A stretch of 64,000 bases of DNA from Kitasatospora purpeofusca (GCF_000718025.1 NZ_JODS01000031.1:1-64000); one strand, 5' to 3'; shown: positions 36,927 to 45,611, numbered from the stretch's first letter. Numbers and translations: made by a program. Notes: a model not told the origin generated them from the sequence alone.

Positions 36927-37982
36927 TCAGACCCGCAGCGGCGCCGCGGCGAACTCCGCCATGCCCCGGTCGAAGGACACTCGCGGCAGCCAGCCCAGCT
37001 CGGTGCGCAGCCGGGCCGAGTCGGCGGTGACATGGCGCACGTCGCCGAGCCGGTACTCGCCCGTCACCACCGGCGCCGGGCCGCCGTGGGCCGCGGCCAG
37101 CGCGGCCGCCATCCCGCCGACGGTGCGCACCTCGCCGCTGCCCACGTTGTAAGCCCGGGCGCTGCCCGGCGGCCGGTCGCCCACGGCCGCCAGCGCCGCG
37201 AGGTTGGCGGCGGCGACGTCCTCGACGTGGACGAAGTCCCGGCGCTGGCCGCCGTCCTCGAAGACCCGGGGCGCCTCGCCCCGGGCGAGGGCCGACCGGA
37301 AGAGCGAGGCCACCCCCGCGTACGGGGTGTCGCGCGGCATCCCCGGGCCGTACACATTGTGGTAGCGCAGCGTCAGCACGGCCCCGCCGCAGGCACGCGC
37401 CCAGGCCGCGGCCAGGTGTTCCTGGGCGAGCTTGGTCACCGCGTAGACGTTGCGGGGGTCGGCGGGCGCGCTCTCCGCGACCAGGTCCGGCCGCAGCGGA
37501 GCGTCGCAGACCGGGCAGGGCGGCTCGAACCGCCCGGCGTCCAGATCGGCCGGCCGCCTCGGCCCCGGTGCCACCTCGCCGTGCCGCGCACAGCGGTAGC
37601 GCCCCTCCCCGTAGACCACCATGGACCCGGCCAGCACCAGCCGCCGGACACCGGTCCGCGCCATCGCGGCCAGCACCACCGCCGTGCCGAGGTCGTTGCA
37701 GCCGACGTACTGCGGCGCGTCGTCCAGGTCCAGCCCCAGCCCGACCATCGCCGCCTGGTGACAGACCGCGTCCACCCCGGCCAGCGCCCCCTCGACGGCG
37801 GCCGCGTCCCGGACGTCCCCGCGCCGGAAGTCGACACCCGGGGGCAGCACGGGCGCCCTCCCGGCCGGATGGACGGCCGGCAGCAGGGCGTCCAGCACCC
37901 GCACCTCGTGCCCGGCCGCGACCAGGGCTCGTACCACGGACACGCCGATGAAACCGGCACCGCCGGTGACCAGGATTCTCAT
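36927..37982 (-). CDS. NAD-dependent sugar epimerase/dehydratase with Cys-rich insert
   Basis: A 351-residue extended SDR. NAD motif VTGGAGFIGVSVVRAL is at the N-terminus, AGSMVVYGEG holds the Ser, and YAVTK the catalytic Tyr-Lys pair. Between them is an unusual insert with CARHGE and CPVC, which has the spacing of a zinc knuckle. It probably makes or alters an NDP-sugar for the nearby glycosyltransferases. ATG 37982 lies 7 nt after a -10-like TAGCGT (37995-37990), so a leaderless start is likely. A variant of the 17-bp motif is 52 nt upstream. Confidence 0.85.
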   Translation of the reverse strand: MRILVTGGAGFIGVSVVRALVAAGHEVRVLDALLPAVHPAGRAPVLPPGVDFRRGDVRDAAAVEGALAGVDAVCHQAAMVGLGLDLDDAPQYVGCNDLGTAVVLAAMARTGVRRLVLAGSMVVYGEGRYRCARHGEVAPGPRRPADLDAGRFEPPCPVCDAPLRPDLVAESAPADPRNVYAVTKLAQEHLAAAWARACGGAVLTLRYHNVYGPGMPRDTPYAGVASLFRSALARGEAPRVFEDGGQRRDFVHVEDVAAANLAALAAVGDRPPGSARAYNVGSGEVRTVGGMAAALAAAHGGPAPVVTGEYRLGDVRHVTADSARLRTELGWLPRVSFDRGMAEFAAAPLRV

Positions 37983-37989
37983 GCCGCCG

Positions 37990-38050
37990 ACGCTAGCGGC
38001 CGCCCGGACCCGCGGCGCCCCGACACGGGGCGGCGTCAGGGAACGGTAAG
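37990..38050 (-). promoter_or_regulatory. Epimerase promoter: -10 and variant regulon motif
   Basis: Minus strand: CTTACCGTTCCCTGACG at 38050-38034, then TAGCGT at 37995-37990. The 39-nt motif-to-minus-10 and 52-nt motif-to-start distances equal those at 35039. The first half-site is one base off consensus; the second is CTGACG, as in the 31357 copy. Confidence 0.55.
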
Positions 38051-38246
38051 ACGCGGGCGGGTGCCACGACGGTCGGGCGGAACGCCTGGCGCAGGTGTTG
38101 CGACCGACCGGGGTGGACGCCGCGCCCGCCCCGGTCGGCGGTCAGCGGCTCGGCTCGGCGGGCCGGCCTGGAAGAACGGGAACCGAAGGCGACTTCATGA
38201 TCGTCTCCAGTTCCGGTACGAACGGACGATCGAGCGGGGGACGGGC

Positions 38247-38618
38247 ATGGCGAGGACGACGGGCGTGGTGCCCTGCTTGCTGGCGGCGGGTGCGGTCTGG
38301 CTGCTCGGCATGATGTCCGGCATCGAGACCCGGCCGACGCGGGCCTGCGTCACCGAGCTCTACGGATGGGACCCGGCGGAGTACCGGGAACCCGAGCACA
38401 GGGACATCCGGATCGAGGAGTCGTTCTTCCCGCCCTCGCACGTCTGCCGCTGGCCGGACGGCCGCTCCGTCGATCTGGTGCCCTGGTGGAACGCCCCGCT
38501 CCTGTTCGGCGCGCTGGGCGGCGCCGTCCTGCTGCCGGCGTACCCGCTGGCCCGGCGCGCGGTCGCCCGGCGGCGGGGTCGCAGCACGCCGTCGCGGGCC
38601 GTTCGCACCGAGAGGTAG
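38247..38618 (+). CDS. Small membrane protein of unknown function
   Basis: A 123-residue protein with two hydrophobic helices (VVPCLLAAGAVWLLGMMSGI and APLLFGALGGAVLLPAYPLA) on either side of a soluble loop with two cysteines (RACVTELYGW and SHVCRWPDG). The topology suggests an exported loop with a possible disulfide. The tail is strongly basic. GGGGGA precedes ATG 38247. No family was recognised. Confidence 0.65.
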   Translation: MARTTGVVPCLLAAGAVWLLGMMSGIETRPTRACVTELYGWDPAEYREPEHRDIRIEESFFPPSHVCRWPDGRSVDLVPWWNAPLLFGALGGAVLLPAYPLARRAVARRRGRSTPSRAVRTER

Positions 38619-38721
38619 ACCGACAGGTCGACGGACGGCGGCGGCCGGACCGCCGGCACGGCCTGCCTCCGGGTGCGGCGGCCTCGTCCGGCGTCACCCG
38701 CCACACCGAAGCGAGGGGCCG

Positions 38722-39636
38722 TCAGGGGGCGGTCGGCGCCGCGAAGAGTGGCCGGATGGTCTCGGTGGCGAGCTTGCGCAGCCAGGTGTGGGCGCGGTCG
38801 TCGTCGTAGCGCTGGTGCCACAGCAGGTGCAGCGGGACCTCGGGCAGTGGGAGCGGCAGGGGCAGGGTGACCAGGCCGAGCCGTTTCCGGGCCGTGCGGG
38901 TGACCGCGTCGGGGAGGGTGACCACCAGGTCGCTGTCGAGGGCGAGTTGCAGCGCGAAGGCGGCGGTGGGTCCGGCGGCGACGACGTGGCGTTCGAGGCC
39001 GCGGTGGGCCAGGGCGTCGTCGATCGGGGAGTGCAGGCTCCCGCGTCGCGAGACCGTGAGGTGTTCGGCGGCGGCGTAGCGCTCGACGGTCAGCGGCTCC
39101 TCGGTGAGGGGGTGGCCCGGGCGGACGGCGACGGTCAGCCGGTCCGTGCCGATCAGGTGGTGGCGGATGTCGGGGAGGGTCGGAGTGCCGGAGCCGGATT
39201 CGAGGTCGACCTCGCCCCGGCGCAGCTCGGTGTCGTCCGTGCCGGGCTCGGCGGACAGGCGCAGCCGGACGCCGGGTGCCTGGCGGCGGACGGCGGTGAT
39301 CAGTGCGCTGCCGCAGGCGGCGGTCAGGGTGTCGTGCCAGCGCACGGTGAACACCCGTTCCAGTGAGGCGAGTTCGATCTCCTGCTGGGCCGACAGCAGC
39401 TGCTGGGCCTGCTGCACGAGGGTGTGGACCTGGGCGCGCATGGCGAGCGCGCGGGTGGTGGGCACCATGCTGCGGCCGGTGCGGACCAGGATCTGGTCGC
39501 CGGTGGCCTTGCGGATCCGGCCGAGCGAGCGGCTCATCGCCGGGGCGGTGACGTGCAGGCGGGCCGCGGCGCCGGCGACGCTGCCTTCCTCCAGCAAGGC
39601 GTCCAGGGCGGTGAGGAGGTTCAGATCCAGTTGCAT
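38722..39636 (-). CDS. LysR-family transcriptional regulator
   Basis: A 304-residue LysR protein. The N-terminal winged helix is LNLLTALDALLEEGSVAGAA to APAMSRSLGRIRK; the rest is a periplasmic-binding-like effector domain. ATG 39636 puts the HTH at the usual position; earlier in-frame starts would add an odd Cys-rich leader. A 17-bp palindrome 16 nt upstream is a likely autoregulatory site. The aldo/keto reductase gene 120 bp upstream on the same strand may be a target. Confidence 0.88.
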   Translation of the reverse strand: MQLDLNLLTALDALLEEGSVAGAAARLHVTAPAMSRSLGRIRKATGDQILVRTGRSMVPTTRALAMRAQVHTLVQQAQQLLSAQQEIELASLERVFTVRWHDTLTAACGSALITAVRRQAPGVRLRLSAEPGTDDTELRRGEVDLESGSGTPTLPDIRHHLIGTDRLTVAVRPGHPLTEEPLTVERYAAAEHLTVSRRGSLHSPIDDALAHRGLERHVVAAGPTAAFALQLALDSDLVVTLPDAVTRTARKRLGLVTLPLPLPLPEVPLHLLWHQRYDDDRAHTWLRKLATETIRPLFAAPTAP

Positions 39637-39651
39637 GACAGTCACTCTACA

Positions 39652-39668
39652 AGTGCACAGAATGCACT
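39652..39668. promoter_or_regulatory. LysR-type palindromic operator
   Basis: AGTGCA-N5-TGCACT is a perfect inverted repeat just upstream of the LysR gene, with the T-N11-A spacing typical for LysR proteins. Confidence 0.55.
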
Positions 39669-39756
39669 CGTTGTTAATGGCTGAGGGCCCTGCCTGCGAA
39701 GCGCGGGCGCCCATCACGGCACGGGCACCTGTGCCGGTGCCGTGATGAGCGGTGGT

Positions 39757-40746
39757 TCAGCGGTTCACCGCGCGCATCCCGTCCTCGTCGTAGCGCTCGC
39801 CCTCGACCGCGGGCAGCTCGGCCTCGATGCGGGCCAGGTCCTCGGCGGTCAGCTCGACGTCGACCGCACCGGCGTTCTGCTCCAGGTAGCTGCGGCGCTT
39901 GGTGCCCGGGATCGGCACGAGGTCCTCGCCGCGGGACAGCACCCAGGCGATCGCCAGTTGGGCCGGAGTGATGTCCTTCTCCGCGGCGATCTCCTTCACC
40001 TTCCCGGCGAGCCGGAGGTTGGCCGCCAGATTGGCCTCGGTGAAGCGCGGGTTGGTGCGGCGGAAGTCGTCCTTGTCGAGCTCGTCCGGGGAGCTGAAGC
40101 GGCCCGCGAGGAAGCCGCGGCCCAGCGGGGAGTACGGCACGAAGCCGATTCCGAGCTCCCGGCAGGTGGGGAGCACCTCGGCCTCCACGTCCCGGGTCCA
40201 GAGCGAGTACTCGGTCTGGACGGCGGTGACCGGGTGGACGGCGTGGGCGCGGCGGATGGTCTCCGCGCTCGCCTCGCTCAGCCCGATGTGGCGCACCTTG
40301 CCCTCGGCGACCAGTTCGGCGAGCGCGCCGACGGTCTCCTCGATGGGCACGGTCGGGTCGACCCGGTGCTGGTAGTACAGGTCGATGCGGTCGGTCCCGA
40401 GCCGCGCCAGCGAACCGTGGACGGAGCTGCGGACGTGCTCGGCCGAGCCGTCCTGGCGGCCCACGGTCGACATGTCGCCCGGAACGGCTTCGTCCATGCG
40501 GTAGTTGAACTTCGTGGCGATCACGTACTCGTCACGGTGCCCCCGGACGGCCTCGCCGACCAGGGACTCGTTGGTGAGCGGCCCGTAGACCTGCGCCGTG
40601 TCGAGAAAGGTGATGCCGAGGTCCAGGGCACGTCGGACGGTCGCGACGCCCTCGTCCTGGTCGGCGGTGCCGTAGAAGGCGGACATCCCCATGCAGCCGA
40701 GGCCGATGGCCGAAACCTGGAGATCCCGCAGAGTGCGCTGTCGCAT
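39757..40746 (-). CDS. Aldo/keto reductase
   Basis: A 329-residue NADPH-dependent aldo/keto reductase of the AKR13/YakC type. The catalytic tetrad is visible: Asp and Tyr in FLDTAQVYG, Lys in ATKFNY, His in YYQHRVD. The NADP-binding end is VPIPGTKRRSYLEQN. It reduces aldehydes or ketones; the natural substrate is unknown. It lies upstream of the LysR gene and divergent from the acyl-CoA ligase gene across 224 bp. Confidence 0.88.
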   Translation of the reverse strand: MRQRTLRDLQVSAIGLGCMGMSAFYGTADQDEGVATVRRALDLGITFLDTAQVYGPLTNESLVGEAVRGHRDEYVIATKFNYRMDEAVPGDMSTVGRQDGSAEHVRSSVHGSLARLGTDRIDLYYQHRVDPTVPIEETVGALAELVAEGKVRHIGLSEASAETIRRAHAVHPVTAVQTEYSLWTRDVEAEVLPTCRELGIGFVPYSPLGRGFLAGRFSSPDELDKDDFRRTNPRFTEANLAANLRLAGKVKEIAAEKDITPAQLAIAWVLSRGEDLVPIPGTKRRSYLEQNAGAVDVELTAEDLARIEAELPAVEGERYDEDGMRAVNR

Positions 40747-40970
40747 GTGGCGACCCGGCCCTTCGTCTCGTTCTTGCCGTTGGTTCCTGGTGAGGCCCCG
40801 ACGCCGGCACCGTTCCGGGGCCCGGTCCGGCGACCGCTCGGCCACGTCTCCTCGGAGAGGACCCTACGGTGCGCCCCGCTCCGGGGAACTGACCTGGCGT
40901 CGGTTCGGCGTGCCGCCCGGTGCGCGGTTAGCCTGGGTCCGTGGTTGCTGCCTACCAGGAAGAAGTGGCC

Positions 40971-42503
40971 ATGAGCGTAGCGGAGTTCATCAGCGCACCC
41001 GCCCTCGTCCTGAGGTCCCTCGCCCGGGACCCCGACCGGCCGGCCGTCACCACCGCCGACGGCACCACCCTCACCGCCGGAGAGTTGGCCGCCACCGCCT
41101 ACCGCCTCGGCCACGAACTCGTCGCCCGCGGCGTCACCCGGGGCGACACCGTCGCCCTGCTCACCGGCAACACCCCCGAAGCGCTCGCCGCCCGCTACGC
41201 CGCCGGGGTCGCGGGTGCCCGGGTGGTCAGCTTGTACGAGGGCATGAGCACCGCCGTCCTCGCCGGGATCGTCGCCAGTGTCGACACCGCCGTCCTCCTC
41301 GTCGACGCCGAACGGTACGCGGAAGCAGTGGAGTTGACCGCACTGACCGACGTGCCGACGGTGCTCGCCCTGGGCCCGGGCCCGGCCGCGGTCGGTGAGG
41401 ACGCGATCGCCGCCGCCGCCCACCGTCCCTCCGAGCCCCCGGCCGTGCGGATCGGCCCGGAGGACCACCTGGGCATCCGCCACACCGGCGGCACCACCGG
41501 CATCCCCAAGGGCATCCTCAGCCTGCACGGCCCCTACCGCCGGGTGTTCGACATCCCCTTCGGCCCGGACGGGAAGGCGCCCCGCTTCCTCGCGGCCACC
41601 TCGCTCGCCCATCTGGCCGGAGTGCTCTCCGATCTGACGCTCCATCACGGTGGATCGGTCTTCCTCCAGCGCTCCTTCGACCCCGGCGAGGTGCTGGCCG
41701 CCGTCGAACGCGAGCGCATCACCGACCTGTGGGTCCTGCCGCCGCTGCTCCACCGGCTGCTTGACCACCCCTCGATCACCGGCACCGACCTCTCCAGCCT
41801 GCACCGCGTCAGCTACGGCGGCTGCGTGGCCTCCCCGACCCGGGTCCGCGAGGCCATCGAGGTGTTCGGGCCGATCCTGACCAGTGGCTACGGGATGTCG
41901 GAGGCGCAGAACATCGCCGTCCTCACCCCGCAGGACCACGACCGGACCGGGCCTGACGGACAGCTCTCCGTCGGCCGCCCGCTCCCGGGCGTCGAGGTGG
42001 TGATCCGCTCCGCCGACGGCGCCCCGCTGCCGGCCGGCGAGCAGGGCGAGATCCACGTCCGCTCGCACTCCCTCATGGCGGGGTACTGGAAGCGCCCGGA
42101 GCTGACCGCGGAGGTGCTGCGCGACGGCTGGCTGCGCACCGGGGACATCGGCCACCTCGACCAGGACGGCTACCTCTACCTGGCCGACCGGCGCACGGAC
42201 CGGATCATCGTGGTCGGCGGCCACGTCTACCCGTCGGAGGTGGAGGAACTGCTGCTCACCCACCCGGACGTGGCCCAGTGCGCCGTCCTCGGCGTGCGCG
42301 ACGCGCAGCAGACCGAGCACGTCCACGCCGTGGTGGTCCCCGCGCCCGGGCGGCACCCGGAACTGGAAGACGTCCGCGCCTTCGTCACCACCCGCAAGGG
42401 CCGGATCTACGCGCCGGACGCGCTGCACCTGGTGCCGGAGATCCCGCTCACCTCCGCCGGCAAGCCGGACAAGAAGCACCTGCGCGCGACCCTCGCGGGC
42501 TGA
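40971..42503 (+). CDS. AMP-forming acyl-CoA synthetase/ligase
   Basis: A 510-residue ANL-superfamily enzyme that adenylates a carboxylic acid and transfers it to CoA. Motifs: RHTGGTTGIPKG (P-loop), SGYGMSEAQN, GWLRTGDIGHLDQDGYLYLA, DRIIVVGGHVYPSEVEE and the catalytic Lys in TSAGKPDKKHL. ATG 40971 follows AGGAAGAAG. A -10-like TAGCCT (40929-40934) lies 6 nt before an in-frame GTG at 40941, so a leaderless start there would add ten residues. The acid substrate is not evident. Confidence 0.88.
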   Translation: MSVAEFISAPALVLRSLARDPDRPAVTTADGTTLTAGELAATAYRLGHELVARGVTRGDTVALLTGNTPEALAARYAAGVAGARVVSLYEGMSTAVLAGIVASVDTAVLLVDAERYAEAVELTALTDVPTVLALGPGPAAVGEDAIAAAAHRPSEPPAVRIGPEDHLGIRHTGGTTGIPKGILSLHGPYRRVFDIPFGPDGKAPRFLAATSLAHLAGVLSDLTLHHGGSVFLQRSFDPGEVLAAVERERITDLWVLPPLLHRLLDHPSITGTDLSSLHRVSYGGCVASPTRVREAIEVFGPILTSGYGMSEAQNIAVLTPQDHDRTGPDGQLSVGRPLPGVEVVIRSADGAPLPAGEQGEIHVRSHSLMAGYWKRPELTAEVLRDGWLRTGDIGHLDQDGYLYLADRRTDRIIVVGGHVYPSEVEELLLTHPDVAQCAVLGVRDAQQTEHVHAVVVPAPGRHPELEDVRAFVTTRKGRIYAPDALHLVPEIPLTSAGKPDKKHLRATLAG

Positions 42504-42537
42504 CCCCGGGCCGGGGGCCGACCCCCGGTCGGCCGCC

Positions 42538-42912
42538 TCACAGGAGCGTGAGCACATCCTGGTGCGCCCCGTCGAGGACGAGGCCGTTGTCCCACCGGAC
42601 CCGGACCGTCACCCGCTTCCCCCGCTCGCGGTGGGCGGTCCACTCCGGTTCCAGTTCGGCGATCTCCGCCTCCAGCCGCTCCCGGCTGCCCGCCGGCATG
42701 GTGTGCCCGTAGTCCTCGAACAGTGCCTTGAGCCGCTGGTACTCGCGGACCTCGTGGCTCTCCGGGAGCTCCCCGTCCACCCGCTCGACGGTGCCCTCGA
42801 TGCCGGCGCCCAGTGCGAGGAACCCGACCGCGGCCCCGGGCTCCCCGGCGAAGGCCTCGCCGATCCCGAGGTCCTCCGCCAACCGGACCCGCCGGCCTTC
42901 CTCCAGGGTCAT
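42538..42912 (-). CDS. Conserved hypothetical protein
   Basis: A 124-residue acidic soluble protein. It opens MTLEEGRRVRLAEDLG and ends with a strand-rich segment (RVTVRVRWDNGLVLDGAHQD). A short charged helix region (EVREYQRLKALFEDYG) lies in the middle. No signal peptide, membrane helix or known motif is visible, and I do not recognise the family. ATG 42912 is chosen because upstream codons are low-complexity. Confidence 0.65.
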   Translation of the reverse strand: MTLEEGRRVRLAEDLGIGEAFAGEPGAAVGFLALGAGIEGTVERVDGELPESHEVREYQRLKALFEDYGHTMPAGSRERLEAEIAELEPEWTAHRERGKRVTVRVRWDNGLVLDGAHQDVLTLL

Positions 42913-43176
42913 CCGTCCGCTGCCTCTCCGTCGATCCGTCGTGGTTCCGCCGTTGTTCCGCTGCCGCCGCCGACCCGGCGGGCCCGCGACCAGGCCATTA
43001 TCCGCGCTGCCGACCCTGCCCCTGGCCGGGGCCCGCACCGGGCGGTACTGCGTACGGCCGGCCGTCACGCGAAATTCACAAACCGGCATCTACTCGCATA
43101 GACCGACGGTGGGTCATCCTGGTGCGGCATTCGCGGGCGAGTCCGAGGTCCACCACACCCTCACCTGGAGAAGCCG

Positions 43177-43707
43177 ATGAAGCTCATGAAGCTGACGAGG
43201 CCCATGACGCCGATGAAGCCGATGAAGCCACGTACCGCAGCAACCGCAGCCACCGTCGTCGCCCTGGCCCTGGCCGGCCTCGCCGTCTCGGCGCCCACGG
43301 CCGGCGCCAGCGGCACCAAGCTGTCGCAGGCGACGGCGGCCGGCCAGTTCCGGAGCGCCGGCATCACCTGGAGCTCCAGCGGCGGCTGCACCACCCGCTC
43401 CAACTCCACCTGCACCTCGTTCGAGCAGATCAACTCGGGCACGGTGAGCACGATCATCACCCTCAAGCAGTCCAGCGGCTGCGCCATCAACATCACGGGC
43501 GGGACCGAGGTGGGCCACGCCTCCGGTACCTACAGCCACTACAACGGCTACAAGGTCGACATCTCCCGCAGCTCCTGCATCGACGGCTACATCCAGAACA
43601 GCTTCACCTACATCGGCCTGCGCGGCGACGGCTACCCGCAGTGGAAGGCAGCCTCCGGCAACCTGTACTGCAACGAGGGCAGCCACTGGGACATCCTGGT
43701 CTACTGA
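43177..43707 (+). CDS. Secreted protein, possible M15-like peptidoglycan peptidase
   Basis: A 176-residue protein with an exported leader: a Met/Lys/Pro-rich n-region, then the hydrophobic AATVVALALAGLAVSAPTAGA and a probable cleavage at AGA-SG. The mature part has six cysteines and the segments GTYSHYNGYKVDI and EGSHWDI, which resemble the zinc-ligand pattern (His...Asp, later His) of D-Ala-D-Ala carboxypeptidases; this match is an inference. GGAGAAG precedes ATG 43177, but five further in-frame ATGs follow within 40 bases. Confidence 0.75.
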   Translation: MKLMKLTRPMTPMKPMKPRTAATAATVVALALAGLAVSAPTAGASGTKLSQATAAGQFRSAGITWSSSGGCTTRSNSTCTSFEQINSGTVSTIITLKQSSGCAINITGGTEVGHASGTYSHYNGYKVDISRSSCIDGYIQNSFTYIGLRGDGYPQWKAASGNLYCNEGSHWDILVY

Positions 43708-43720
43708 CGCCGGTCCACCG

Positions 43721-43747
43721 GGGGGCCGGCCGCTCCGGCCGGCCCCC
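43721..43747. terminator. Bidirectional terminator hairpin
   Basis: A 12-bp perfect GC stem (43721-43732 with 43736-43747) with a CTC loop lies between the converging secreted-protein and DUF1269 genes. Confidence 0.7.
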
Positions 43748-43784
43748 GTTGGCCCCGGCCGCGCTCACTCGCTCTCGCCGGCGC

Positions 43785-44276
43785 TCACTCGCCCTCGGTG
43801 AACGCCTCCCGCAGCCGGGCCTCCTCCTCCGCCGAGAGGTTCGTCTCCAGGAGCTCGGCGTGCCGGCCGGTGAACTCCGTCCTGACCCGGTCGACCACGG
43901 CGTCCGAGCTGAGCACGAACAGCGCCGAGGTGCCCGGGGTGACCTTCTCCCGCACCTGGCGCACGAAGTCGTCGTCGATGCCGACGTGCGCGAGGTGCCC
44001 GCCGAGCGCACCCCCGGCCGCGCCCAGCGCCGCGCCGAGCAGGGGCACGAAGAAGATCAGCCCGAGGATGAAGCCCCAGAAGGCGCCACCGACGGCGCCC
44101 ATCCCGACGAGGTCGCCCAGATGACGGGTCCTGGGCTTCCTGGCACCGTCCGGCCAGCTGACCACGGCGCCGTCCTCGACCTTGATCAGTTCCTGCCGCT
44201 GGAGCTTCTGCAGGGTGTCGAGGGCTTCGTCCGCCCCGGTCGCGGTGGGGAAACGCCAGACCGTCAGGGTCGCCAT
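43785..44276 (-). CDS. DUF1269-family membrane-associated protein
   Basis: A 163-residue protein of the DUF1269 type. An N-terminal ferredoxin-like part (TLTVWRFPTATGADEALDTL) is followed by a Gly-rich hydrophobic hairpin (GGAFWGFILGLIFFVPLLGA then ALGAAGGALGG) and a charged end (EEEARLREAFTEGE). The family is common in stress or dormancy gene sets; its biochemical role is unknown. Two ATGs are adjacent; the one at 44276 has better spacing from GGAG. It is divergent from the PPK2 gene. Confidence 0.75.
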   Translation of the reverse strand: MATLTVWRFPTATGADEALDTLQKLQRQELIKVEDGAVVSWPDGARKPRTRHLGDLVGMGAVGGAFWGFILGLIFFVPLLGAALGAAGGALGGHLAHVGIDDDFVRQVREKVTPGTSALFVLSSDAVVDRVRTEFTGRHAELLETNLSAEEEARLREAFTEGE

Positions 44277-44546
44277 CATGGTCTCCGATCGCAGGGGAAT
44301 GCCCGAAGCCCCATCGTCGTCCCGGGCCCGGGCCGCCGCCACGCACGGCCGTCGGACGGGCGACCGGGGTGACCCCTGGCTGCTCGTGGGCCCCACCCCC
44401 GGACGGGCGAAGACGGATTGACGCCGCCACCGGGCGGCCACAGCGTGGCAGATGGCACTCCCTCCGCAGACCCGCCCGGCCCCGCCGGCTGTCCAGGTCC
44501 ACCCGACCGCGCGGACGGAGCGACCGGCGGGCTGCGAAAGGAACCG

Positions 44547-45458
44547 GTGCGCGCGATGTCGGACGGACGGGCGGCCCAACGCGTCGCGAAGTTCATCAAG
44601 CCGCTGCGGGTGAAGCCGGGGTCGACGGTGGACCTCACGGAGGACTTCGATCCCCGGTACAAGGCGGGCATGAAGAAGAGTGAAGGCGTCGAGCTGCTGC
44701 GCACCGGGGTCTCGCTGCTGGCCGACCTCCAGGCGCGGCTGGCCGCCCAGGACACCTACGGCGTGCTGTTCTGCCTCCAGGCGATCGACGCCGGCGGCAA
44801 GGACGGGACGATCCGCCACGTCATGAGCGGGGTGAACCCGCAGGGTGTCCGGGTGAGCAGTTTCAAGGTGCCGTCCGCCGAGGAACTCGACCACGACTAC
44901 CTGTGGCGGTACGCGCAGCGGCTCCCGTCGCGCGGCGAGATCGGCATCTTCAACCGCTCGCACTACGAGGAGGTGCTCGTGGTGCGGGTCCACCCGGAGA
45001 ACCTCGACCGGCAGAAGCTGCCCGAGGAGGCGAAGGGCCCGGACGTCTGGCGCCGCCGCTACCGGGAGATCAACGACTGGGAGCGCTACCTCACCGACAA
45101 CGGGATCAAGGTGGTGAAGGTCTTCCTGAACCTCTCCAAGGAGGAGCAGCGCCTGCGCTTCCTGAAGCGGATCGACCGACCGGAGAAGAACTGGAAGTTC
45201 TCCGCGGCCGACGTCCACGAGCGGGAGTACTGGGACGACTACCAGGAGGCGTTCTCCGAGATGCTGTCGGCCACCAGTACGCCGTGGGCGCCCTGGTACG
45301 TGGTGCCGGCCGACCGCAAGTGGTTCGCCCGGATCTGCGCGGCCGGGGTGCTCGCGCACACGCTGTTCGGGATCGACCCGCAGTACCCCACGCTCGACGG
45401 GAAGGCGCGCAAGGAACTCCTCGCCGCCCGGCGCGGGCTGGAGTCGGAGGCGCCCTGA
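44547..45458 (+). CDS. Polyphosphate kinase 2 family nucleotide phosphotransferase
   Basis: A 303-residue PPK2-family enzyme that moves phosphate between polyphosphate and nucleotides. Walker A LQAIDAGGKDGTIRH, NRSHYEEVLVVRVHPE and the lid segment LKRIDRPEKNWKFSAADV are intact. GTG 44547 has AAAGGA a few bases upstream; ATG 44556 in the same frame is an alternative. The adjacent P-type ATPase, DUF1269 and amphi-Trp genes suggest an energy-stress group. Confidence 0.9.
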   Translation: MRAMSDGRAAQRVAKFIKPLRVKPGSTVDLTEDFDPRYKAGMKKSEGVELLRTGVSLLADLQARLAAQDTYGVLFCLQAIDAGGKDGTIRHVMSGVNPQGVRVSSFKVPSAEELDHDYLWRYAQRLPSRGEIGIFNRSHYEEVLVVRVHPENLDRQKLPEEAKGPDVWRRRYREINDWERYLTDNGIKVVKVFLNLSKEEQRLRFLKRIDRPEKNWKFSAADVHEREYWDDYQEAFSEMLSATSTPWAPWYVVPADRKWFARICAAGVLAHTLFGIDPQYPTLDGKARKELLAARRGLESEAP

Positions 45459-45544
45459 CCGGGGCGCCGGGTCGGTCCGACACGTGCCCGGACCGACGGA
45501 CAGGTCCCCGGTCCGTCCGGCGCGTCCCCGGACCGGCCCGAGCG

Positions 45545-45598
45545 TCCCGACCGTCCCGAGCATTCCGACCGTCCTGAGCGTCCCGACCGTCCCGATCG
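45545..45598. repeat. Six imperfect 9-bp tandem repeats
   Basis: Six consecutive 9-mers of the form TCCCGACCG or TCCCGAGCG lie directly before the ATPase ribosome-binding site (GAGGAG at 45601). The unit also appears in looser form just upstream. Confidence 0.6.
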
Positions 45599-45611
45599 TT
45601 GAGGAGTGAAG

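Noticed and set aside
40971..42503. Acyl-CoA ligase considered as part of the antibiotic cluster
   Set aside because: It lies 20 kb beyond the cluster border beside unrelated genes and has no link to macrolide chemistry.
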